A stretch of 29,150 bases of DNA from a virus. The DNA is taken from IMG/VR virus record IMGVR_UViG_3300002835_000815, positions 1 through 29,150 of that record; one strand, 5' to 3'. Position 1 is the stretch's first letter. The number at the start of each line of letters is the position of its first letter. The position numbers and the translations under genes are program-made. This document shows positions 24,527 through 29,150 of this stretch, one piece after another. The notes beneath the pieces are model-generated. The model was not told the origin of the DNA. It searched no databases and saw nothing but the letters and a program-made list of their open reading frames with translations.

Positions 24527-24962
24527 AGTAGTCATGATGATTTGGATAATCTTTTGTAATACTTTTTCTACTCTTTGATTGTTTAGCTTCTAATGTTTCT
24601 TTATCTCGTCTGTCCAATATCCATTTCATTATTCCATTCTCCTCTATCTCTTTTATCTGTTTATCATAGTGTTGAGTTATGATACTTTTATCACCAGTCT
24701 TTTTAAATTCAATCCATGCTTTCCTTAATTCTCTTTGTATTCTATGAAATCTACTACCTGCTTCATTAGTTCTATTATCAAATGGATAGTTATCTTTCTT
24801 TTGATATAAACTCCTTTTCTTTTGTTCAACTATCTTTTGCTTTTTGTTTTGACAAGGTTGGCATGTATATACAGGTTTCTTTGCATGGAATGTTTCACCA
24901 CATTCTTTACATTGTCTTGTTTCACCATTCTTGTGGTCAAACTTTGTATTCCATATTGCCAT
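24516..24962 (-). CDS. Zinc-ribbon protein, unknown function
   Basis: 148 aa, strongly basic. A zinc ribbon is formed by C18-x-x-C21 (CKEC) and C34-x-x-C37 (CQPC), then a basic helix QKKRSLYQKKD. The rest is charged and helical, including HRIQRELRKAWIEFKKTGD (about 73-91), and the tail is rich in K, S and H. A nucleic-acid-binding role is likely from the zinc ribbon and charge. Its place directly after the sigma factor gene (3-nt gap) makes a transcription-related role thinkable, but no HNH or other catalytic motif is visible. Confidence 0.62.
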   Translation of the reverse strand: MAIWNTKFDHKNGETRQCKECGETFHAKKPVYTCQPCQNKKQKIVEQKKRSLYQKKDNYPFDNRTNEAGSRFHRIQRELRKAWIEFKKTGDKSIITQHYDKQIKEIEENGIMKWILDRRDKETLEAKQSKSRKSITKDYPNHHDYYEY

Positions 24963-24965
24963 AAC

Positions 24966-25517
24966 TTATTTATTAAATGGATTATCCAATGTATTCTCTA
25001 AATACTTTCTTATTTTCTTAACTGAAAGGAATACAGTACTCTTACTTATCTTTGTATCTCTTGCAACTTCGTCAAGCGTTTTGTCCGACATCCAATAGAG
25101 TTCAAATATCTTTGCTTGTGGCCACATTCTTGTTACTTTTAATTTAGTCAACTCTTGCATGACTTCTTCATGTGCAGTCTGCAATTCCAAATCTCTATCT
25201 ATATCATACTCCTCTTCCATTACTTCTTCAGGCATCTCTTCTTTGTATACAACTCTATTCAATTTCTTTGTCTTATTTATCCATCTGCTTTCTAAAAAAC
25301 GATAACAATAAAACATATTGTATGCAGTACCCCAAAATATCTTTGGATTACATTTCTTATGTAGATACTCATAAAGTTCTTGTACTAAATCTTCACCCTC
25401 TTCTTTACTTTTAGTAATCTTTGATGCGTGTTTAATTAACCAATGATTTGAATCCACATATAGATTAGTTAGTCTTTGTTTACATTCATTGTATTGTATA
25501 CTACCTGAATCTATCAT
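24966..25517 (-). CDS. Sigma-70-like RNA polymerase sigma factor
   Basis: 183 aa. Expected to bind host RNA polymerase and direct it to phage promoters. Residues about 18-80 fit region 2: WLIKHASKITKSKEEGEDLV followed by QELYEYL, and the aromatic-rich FLESRWINKTKK. An acidic linker follows (91-118). Residues about 118-172 fit region 4, with the helix-turn-helix TLDEVARDTKISKSTVFLSV and a recognition helix ending KKIRKYL. The layout is that of short ECF-type factors. It sits in the middle region, before the structural genes, and the window contains at least four near-identical two-block motifs that could be its promoters (inference). Confidence 0.78.
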   Translation of the reverse strand: MIDSGSIQYNECKQRLTNLYVDSNHWLIKHASKITKSKEEGEDLVQELYEYLHKKCNPKIFWGTAYNMFYCYRFLESRWINKTKKLNRVVYKEEMPEEVMEEEYDIDRDLELQTAHEEVMQELTKLKVTRMWPQAKIFELYWMSDKTLDEVARDTKISKSTVFLSVKKIRKYLENTLDNPFNK

Positions 25518-25727
25518 TTACTTATTCTTTATGTAATCATTAAGAAACTCGACTGCTCTTTTCCAATGTGCTCCACTACTTCCACACATACATGGTTGTG
25601 GTTCGTGTTCACCTCTTATATGATTGAATGTATTCCAAATGTAATGTGCTTTATCCTCTGGTAATCTAGTCGTAATTTGTTTTAGAATACCTTTTAGTTC
25701 TTCTAATTGTACTTCTGTTAATTCCAT
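25518..25727 (-). CDS. Small CxC-containing protein, unknown
   Basis: 69 aa. The N-terminal part is an amphipathic helix (MELTEVQLEELKGILKQI). The middle has HIRGEHEPQPCMCGSSGAHW with C46-x-C48 and nearby histidines, followed by KRAVEFLNDY. A PC-x-CGSS pattern next to W-K-R recurs in short phage proteins, possibly a small metal site, but no function is established. The stop directly abuts the sigma factor ATG (no gap), so the two should be translated together. Confidence 0.65.
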   Translation of the reverse strand: MELTEVQLEELKGILKQITTRLPEDKAHYIWNTFNHIRGEHEPQPCMCGSSGAHWKRAVEFLNDYIKNK

Positions 25728-25728
25728 T

Positions 25729-25989
25729 TTACTTAACTCCTTTTAATTTAGGTAATTCAATTGATTTCTTTTCTGATTGTCCTTGTTGTTTAATAGGATT
25801 TTGTAGATTTAAGAATGGTTTTAATGCTTGAATGTTAGGATGGTTGCCTGGAAATCCAATCGCCATACTTGCTAATATCAATACCATATCATTTACTGAT
25901 TGCATCTTTGACCAGTCTACCATATATACTGCGGTCTCATCTATTACTAATTCTTGTTCCTTTGGTGCGTCTGCGTAACTAATACCCAT
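25729..25989 (-). CDS. Small protein upstream of the sigma operon, unknown
   Basis: 86 aa. Begins MGISYADAPKEQELVIDETA and has a hydrophobic stretch NDMVLILASMAIGFPG at about 38-53, then a charged basic end (SEKKSIELPKLKGVK). The hydrophobic segment is short and Met-rich, so membrane insertion is doubtful. It ends 1 nt before the next gene. I do not recognise the family. Confidence 0.6.
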   Translation of the reverse strand: MGISYADAPKEQELVIDETAVYMVDWSKMQSVNDMVLILASMAIGFPGNHPNIQALKPFLNLQNPIKQQGQSEKKSIELPKLKGVK

Positions 25990-25999
25990 AATTTATATT

Positions 26000-26791
26000 T
26001 TATTTTGTTTTAAATAATTTTGTAAGTGTTTCATTTCTATCCCATTGATGTATTAACGGATAAGGTTTATTAGTTATAGGATTATATACAACACCATCTC
26101 TAATGTCTAATTCTTCATTTAAAGTACCAACCTGCAGACATAAGTCATTTACAATTGTAACCTTATCTTTTATTAAATCGTTGTGAATAAGTAGGTTTAA
26201 AGATGATTGGTCGGTATAATGACGAACATCACCTGCTTGAGATACTAACCAGTTCAACATAAGTAATGCTTTTACTCCATGCCATTTACCTGCAATAATA
26301 CCTACATTACCTATCTCTTTGTTTTTAATCCATTCCCAATAGATGTTACCATACCCTTCATGTATATTTTTTATATTCCATTCTTGTTTATGATATTGCA
26401 ATCTTTCACTTGCAACAAATACTTCTGTCTTTTCCCACCATCCACTTAATCTATCTCCATAATAATATTTCTCCTCTAAATAGTCAGATGGATTAGTTTG
26501 GAATATTACATCTCTAACATCAGTTGTAAATACAAAACGATATCCTGTAATATGTGTTTCTAATATCTGCCACATATCAATTAATCTTTGCATGTGTGGA
26601 TGTCCATTCAAATTGTTTTCGTAACACTTCCATCCATTGTCATCAAGGAACTTTAAAGTTTCGGATGGGAGATTATAACAAATCATTATCTTGTCTCCTT
26701 TAAATCCACATTTGTTTACTGAGTCTACATACTCTTTAATCTTATCAGGAGTGTAATTTGCTACACATCCTATTATTAAATCTTTCCTCAT
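26000..26791 (-). CDS. Glycosyltransferase, GT-A-like
   Basis: 263 aa from the ATG at 26791, which lies 1 nt after the stop of the 63-aa gene; a longer reading from 26902 overlaps that gene and its extra residues do not look like the enzyme. The start MRKDLIIGCVANYTPDKIKE looks like the first beta-alpha unit of a nucleotide-sugar-binding fold. The metal site is likely D91-V-R-D94 in FVFTTDVRDVIFQTNP. Later come NVGIIAGKWHGVKALL (about 162-177) and YTDQSSLN, which resemble the acceptor and donor loops of such phage enzymes. It is one of three glycosyltransferases in the window. Substrate unknown. Confidence 0.72.
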   Translation of the reverse strand: MRKDLIIGCVANYTPDKIKEYVDSVNKCGFKGDKIMICYNLPSETLKFLDDNGWKCYENNLNGHPHMQRLIDMWQILETHITGYRFVFTTDVRDVIFQTNPSDYLEEKYYYGDRLSGWWEKTEVFVASERLQYHKQEWNIKNIHEGYGNIYWEWIKNKEIGNVGIIAGKWHGVKALLMLNWLVSQAGDVRHYTDQSSLNLLIHNDLIKDKVTIVNDLCLQVGTLNEELDIRDGVVYNPITNKPYPLIHQWDRNETLTKLFKTK

Positions 26792-26792
26792 A

Positions 26793-26984
26793 TTATAATT
26801 TAATACCATCTGGACATCCAAATAGTTCGTTAAGATAAATCTGTCTTTCCAAACATCCACATGATTGTTTATTGAATACTTTAATTGCAATCCATCCTGC
26901 AATGTCTTTTGCTCTACCTAAGAATACAATATCTAACACCGCAGATACTATATTTCCAACTTTTATTACACAAAACTTTTTCAT
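26793..26984 (-). CDS. Small Cys-containing protein, unknown
   Basis: 63 aa from the ATG at 26984 (the longer reading from 27035 runs into the HNH gene and lacks support). It has two hydrophobic stretches (VIKVGNIVSAVLDIVFLG; IAGWIAIKVF) and ends with SCGCLERQIYLNELFGCPDG. The pattern C-x-C-x-x-R-x-x-x-LN is one I associate with short phage proteins encoded near structural or regulatory genes. It may bind a metal or a membrane; this is not settled by sequence. One base separates it from the downstream glycosyltransferase gene. Confidence 0.55.
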   Translation of the reverse strand: MKKFCVIKVGNIVSAVLDIVFLGRAKDIAGWIAIKVFNKQSCGCLERQIYLNELFGCPDGIKL

Positions 26985-26994
26985 ATTGTTTATT

Positions 26995-27360
26995 TTAATA
27001 AGGATACATTGGGTGTTTTGGATTTGCTGCACCATACAATACTCCTGCTTCTATTCCGTATTTCATATTATCCCATTGGTCTACAAGTTGTAAATTATCC
27101 AATGAATTATTATGTTTGTCATGGTCTATGTGATGACACTGTAAACCATCTTTAATCATTCCGTTGTGACACTCATATACAAACCTGTGGATAAGATACA
27201 TTTTAGGAAAACTATCATGTATACAAAATTGTTGATACCCTCTTGTGTGATTAACTTTTGATAATCTTTTAACCTTATTGAATTTAAGAGAATAAATATT
27301 ACCATCTATGTCCGATGCGTAATTTGTAAATACTGGGTGTTTTTTTAATTCCATAGTCAT
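26995..27360 (-). CDS. HNH endonuclease
   Basis: 121 aa. Nuclease with the HNH fold: YLIHRFVYECHNG (55-67), then QCHHIDHDKHNNSLDNLQLV (74-93), which gives the His pair H76-H77, the NN pair and the final N-L of HNH_3-type homing enzymes. The N-terminal YASDIDGNIYSLK looks like a short NUMOD4-like segment. It is small but seems complete. The conserved ATTTGGTAA/ATTTGTCGT element ends 12 nt before the ATG. Such free-standing HNH genes in phages are usually mobile. Confidence 0.78.
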   Translation of the reverse strand: MTMELKKHPVFTNYASDIDGNIYSLKFNKVKRLSKVNHTRGYQQFCIHDSFPKMYLIHRFVYECHNGMIKDGLQCHHIDHDKHNNSLDNLQLVDQWDNMKYGIEAGVLYGAANPKHPMYPY

Positions 27361-27372
27361 TTTGTTTATAAT

Positions 27373-27405
27373 GTAATATACGACAAATATTTTAATTTAC
27401 CAAAT
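27373..27405 (-). promoter_or_regulatory. Conserved leader element, copy 2
   Basis: On the minus strand it reads ATTTGGTAA, 8 nt, ATTTGTCGT, then ATATTAC, and lies 12 nt before the HNH gene ATG. The same blocks with the same 8-nt gap occur at 28900-28933. It does not fit the Bacteroidota -33/-7 promoter consensus or the two-block motif of the structural genes, so it may be an early promoter or a repressor site. Confidence 0.5.
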
Positions 27406-27443
27406 CGTATAACAATATATATTAGTTCCCGGCCCAAAGCAAC

Positions 27444-27482
27444 AAAAAACCCAGCGCGAATGACAAAAAACGGCTGGGTTTT
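27444..27482 (-). terminator. Intrinsic terminator (works on both strands)
   Basis: AAAACCCAGC (27446-27455) pairs with GCTGGGTTTT (27473-27482), a 10-bp stem with a 17-nt loop. On the minus strand six T follow; on the plus strand the stem ends in TTTT. It closes the putative small RNA transcript and also lies behind the 186-aa HNH gene. Confidence 0.85.
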
Positions 27483-27547
27483 AATATGTTGAGTAGGACT
27501 TCATATATGTAATGCTGAATAGCGATGAAGTATTTTTTAACCTACCT
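27444..27547 (-). ncRNA. Putative phage small RNA (about 100 nt)
   Basis: No protein frame fits here, but a promoter-like motif (site H, 27552-27580) points into the stretch and a strong terminator ends it. The predicted RNA has a bulged hairpin: GUAGG (27545-27541) pairs with CCUAC (27497-27493), and ACUUCAU (27531-27525) with AUGAAGU (27504-27498), leaving an A-rich 9-nt bulge on one side and a 20-nt loop with a small inner GCU/AGC stem. The ends are set by motif positions, not by data. Function is unknown. Confidence 0.5.
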
Positions 27548-27551
27548 TATA

Positions 27552-27580
27552 TAAAAACATATTATGAATGTAATATAGTT
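27552..27580 (-). promoter_or_regulatory. Two-block promoter motif, site H (small RNA)
   Basis: Reads AACTATATTA, 10 nt, ATGTTTTTA on the minus strand: 8 of 10 and 8 of 9 bases match the consensus with the exact spacing. No start codon follows; instead a structured stretch and a terminator follow. Confidence 0.5.
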
Positions 27581-27605
27581 AAAATATTTCACTTCTCCAA
27601 AACAT

Positions 27606-28166
27606 TTATATAAATTGTTTTGCTTTAGGATGATATATCAATGAGTAAACATATGCAATACTAATACCTAAATCTTTTGCAATCTCTTCAACCAAGTCTT
27701 TTGCTTTACCTGAGTATGAACCTTTATTAGTATAATATAATTTAACTACTCTTTCCATACTATCCATATACTTTCCCTTTGTCTTTGCTGTATTTCTTAT
27801 TGTAATCATTTGTGAGTTCATATAATGAGTTCCCCACTTTAGATTAGTTACTGCATTATTATTAGGATTGTCGTCTTTGTGTAGGACTAATTCTTTACCT
27901 GGTCTTTTCTTTATCCAAGCCAATGCAACTAATCTATGCACATACTCCATCATTCTTTGACCACTATCATTTGAAATACAAACTTGTAAGTGCCCCTGCA
28001 TAGGTAAAGCTCTTGGTGATAATACTAAACCACATCTACCATTTGTTTTACCTGATACCGTAGTTGTTTGTGTTCTTGCAAGTTCAGGTACTCTCATTAT
28101 CTTTCCTGTATTTGATGCAATATATTTACTATATCCAGGAATGCATTTCCATTTTTCTTGTTTCAT
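27606..28166 (-). CDS. HNH endonuclease with NUMOD4 domain
   Basis: 186 aa. Homing-type endonuclease. The NUMOD4 DNA-binding segment is at 6-24: W6-K-x-I-P-GYSKYIASNTGKI. The HNH_3 core lies at about 75-112: YVHRLVALAWI (H77), then LVLHKDDNPNNNAVTNLKWG with H96, D98-D99 and N102-N104. The C-terminal 50 residues (LVEEIAKDLGISIAYVYSLI) form a helix-turn-helix that may set target specificity. All catalytic residues are visible. It lies 3 nt after the replisome-organiser-like gene and probably shares its transcript. Confidence 0.85.
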   Translation of the reverse strand: MKQEKWKCIPGYSKYIASNTGKIMRVPELARTQTTTVSGKTNGRCGLVLSPRALPMQGHLQVCISNDSGQRMMEYVHRLVALAWIKKRPGKELVLHKDDNPNNNAVTNLKWGTHYMNSQMITIRNTAKTKGKYMDSMERVVKLYYTNKGSYSGKAKDLVEEIAKDLGISIAYVYSLIYHPKAKQFI

Positions 28167-28169
28167 ATT

Positions 28170-28775
28170 TTATTGTTTTTCATCTGCAAATATATTATCA
28201 AACTTATTTGCTATTTCTTTTTGTTCTTTATCTAAACTACCTGTAATAACATCTGCTAACATATCTTGTCTTTCAGCTTTTGTTTTAACTTCTTCTTGTT
28301 CCTTGATTATATCTTGAACTTTATCTTTCTCTTTATCCTTGTCTTTAATACTATCGGTAGTGTATTGATAGGGTATAGATAGAGTATCAATAGAGTTATC
28401 AAAGACTATCTTTGGGGTATAGATACCAGATGTATCTACTTCTAATACTCTAGCAATAATCAATTTTTTAATTGCTGATAATACAGCTTTGTTCTTACTA
28501 TTTAAAAAATCTATTCCATATTGATAAACACAGAATTTATTTATAATCCATTTATCAGTATCAATTTTAGTAATTCTACCTTTGAATATTTCAGCAAGTC
28601 TTTCTAAACTTATATTAGTTCCACAACTGAAATTTAATAGTTTTATATTTTGTTTCCATATACCAGCGTTGTCACAAGTATCTAATAAGTAAATCCAAAT
28701 AATTTTATAATCATTGGACATTTCCGTGAACCATTCATCTTCCCATTTTTGGGTGTCTGTAAATCTTTGAGCCAT
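28170..28775 (-). CDS. Replisome organiser-like protein
   Basis: 201 aa. The N-terminal 110 residues match, by pattern, the winged-helix N-domain of phage replication initiators and DnaD-like helicase loaders: MAQRFTDTQKWEDEWFTEMS, then IIWIYLLDTCDNAGIW (26-41) and FKGRITKIDTDKWIINKF with YQYG. The C-terminal third (about 140-190) is charged and helical (KDKDKEKDKVQDIIKEQ) and lacks a visible ATPase motif. Likely role is recruiting host helicase or binding the phage origin, which is inference. It is the first gene after the right-hand control region and lies only 9 nt after an intrinsic terminator, so its expression may be controlled by readthrough. Confidence 0.6.
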   Translation of the reverse strand: MAQRFTDTQKWEDEWFTEMSNDYKIIWIYLLDTCDNAGIWKQNIKLLNFSCGTNISLERLAEIFKGRITKIDTDKWIINKFCVYQYGIDFLNSKNKAVLSAIKKLIIARVLEVDTSGIYTPKIVFDNSIDTLSIPYQYTTDSIKDKDKEKDKVQDIIKEQEEVKTKAERQDMLADVITGSLDKEQKEIANKFDNIFADEKQ

Positions 28776-28784
28776 AATCTAATT

Positions 28785-28830
28785 AAAAACCCCGTTGAAC
28801 TATGAAGTTGGATTTCATAATTCTCAGGGG
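28785..28830 (-). terminator. Intrinsic terminator just before the replisome organiser-like gene
   Basis: CCCC (28790-28793) pairs with GGGG (28827-28830). A 3x3 internal loop, GAA/TTC and TATGAA/TTCATA complete an imperfect stem with an about 7-nt loop. On the minus strand GGGG is followed by five T and AATT. It lies 9 nt before the ATG at 28775, in the leader of that gene, and could act as an attenuator. Confidence 0.7.
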
Positions 28831-28899
28831 TGTGTTTTGGAATTTCTTCCGTTATCTTTAATATAGTATCCAACACTATATGTTTTTTGTTTGATATAA

Positions 28900-28933
28900 G
28901 TAATATTACGACAAATTATTGATATTACCAAAT
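28900..28933 (-). promoter_or_regulatory. Conserved leader element, copy 1
   Basis: On the minus strand: ATTTGGTAA, 8 nt, ATTTGTCGT, A, ATATTAC. Apart from the 8-nt gap and one extra A it equals the copy at 27373-27405. It lies 125 nt before the replisome-organiser-like gene, upstream of the terminator hairpin. Confidence 0.5.
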
Positions 28934-29108
28934 TATTCAGTATTTTAATTTTACCTACACATATACATATTATCGTTTCTCAAAAACATAATACAAAAAA
29001 ATGTAATATATAACTCACACTATTTGTCAAAGTGAAAACTGTGTGTTTTTACGCATATAAAAAAATTACTATATATAACTGCAAAAAGGGGTATTCCATG
29101 CATAAATC

Positions 29109-29149
29109 GTTGATTTTCAACCGTTTAGTATAACCTATTGATTATCAAT
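29109..29149. promoter_or_regulatory. Pair of 13-bp dyads, possible operators
   Basis: GTTGATTTTCAAC (29109-29121) and ATTGATTATCAAT (29137-29149) are both inverted repeats and share RTTGATTWTCAAY. Their centres are 28 bp apart. Paired dyads of this size next to an early region are typical of repressor operators, though no repressor gene is in the window. Confidence 0.45.
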
Positions 29150-29150
29150 G

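Larger units (their letters stand above)
28840..29150. other. AT-rich non-coding control region at the right end
   Basis: No frame of useful length with an ATG start lies here on either strand. It holds the conserved element at 28900-28933, many A and T runs, and two short dyads near 29109-29149. A GTG-started frame from 28876 runs through the terminator into the next gene but has no ATG and is not annotated as a gene. The stretch probably carries early promoters and operators; a replication origin is possible but no iteron set is visible. Confidence 0.45.

Noticed and set aside
28682-28876. 64-codon minus-strand frame before the replisome-organiser-like gene
   Set aside because: Lacks an ATG, runs through a terminator hairpin and overlaps the next gene by 94 nt; kept only as a possible leader peptide.
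29018-29051. Plus-strand CACTATTTGT and GTGTTTTTA resembling the two-block motif in the opposite direction
   Set aside because: The gap is 15 nt instead of 10, and no plus-strand gene follows within the window.
28987-29080. Two similar 29-nt AT-rich segments (28987-29015 and 29052-29080) that look like iterons
   Set aside because: They share a 10-base end and an A run only; such similarity is easily reached by chance in this AT-rich stretch.
29086-29114. Minus-strand AACGATTTAT, close to the upstream block of the promoter motif
   Set aside because: The expected downstream block at 10 nt reads CCCCTTTTT and does not fit.

Overview
The window is most likely part of the genome of a long-tailed (siphovirus-type) bacteriophage infecting a member of the Bacteroidota. 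Every gene I can support lies on the minus strand, so transcription runs from the right end (base 29150) to the left end (base 1). The DNA is AT-rich. Start codons are preceded by A/T-rich leaders without Shine-Dalgarno sequences, as is usual in Bacteroidota. The structural proteins have the character of phages of that phylum, including Ser/Thr/Asn-rich fibres, LamG lectin domains and a Thr-rich linker. There are no tRNA genes, CRISPR arrays or insertion sequences that I can see.

Layout in transcription order. (1) 29150-27361 is a control and early region: an AT-rich stretch with two short dyads, a conserved element that occurs twice, a replisome-organiser-like gene behind an intrinsic terminator, two HNH endonuclease genes, and between these a non-coding stretch that looks like a small RNA gene with its own promoter and terminator. 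(2) 26984-23270 is a run of tightly packed, often overlapping middle genes: a GT-A-like glycosyltransferase, several small proteins, a sigma-70-like factor, a zinc-ribbon protein, a GT-B-like glycosyltransferase and a tiny membrane protein. (3) 23148-20438 holds the terminase subunits and a gene with a probable programmed -1 frameshift, resembling the G/GT tail assembly chaperones. (4) 20420-14190 holds a large fibre, a lectin-like protein, scaffold, major capsid, tail tube and a beta-rich protein. (5) 14187-8052 holds portal, connector, tail terminator with an added domain, a second fibre plus lectin pair, and a gp10-like protein. (6) 8001-1 holds baseplate proteins, a Thr-rich virion protein followed directly by a glycosyltransferase, the tape measure, a prohead protease, and the start of a further gene cut by the window edge.

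The most interesting result is a regulatory motif read directly from the sequence. A two-block element, AAC[G/T]ATTTTT, exactly 10 nt, then [G/C]TGTTTTTA, sits in front of the protease, the 121-aa gene before portal, the scaffold gene and the 92-aa gene. Weaker copies with the same spacing stand before the 52-aa/tape-measure pair, the 388-aa baseplate gene and the putative small RNA. One strong copy lies just behind a UUCG-loop terminator. The simplest reading is a phage promoter family, and the phage's own sigma factor (24966-25517) is the obvious candidate reader.

Two long T runs (T9 and T10 on the coding strand) are the longest homopolymers I found. Both sit in tail genes at positions where a slip would switch the C-terminal domain. 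Three glycosyltransferases and a Thr-rich virion protein suggest that the particle may be glycosylated. These functional links are inference; the motifs, spacings and overlaps are seen in the sequence.
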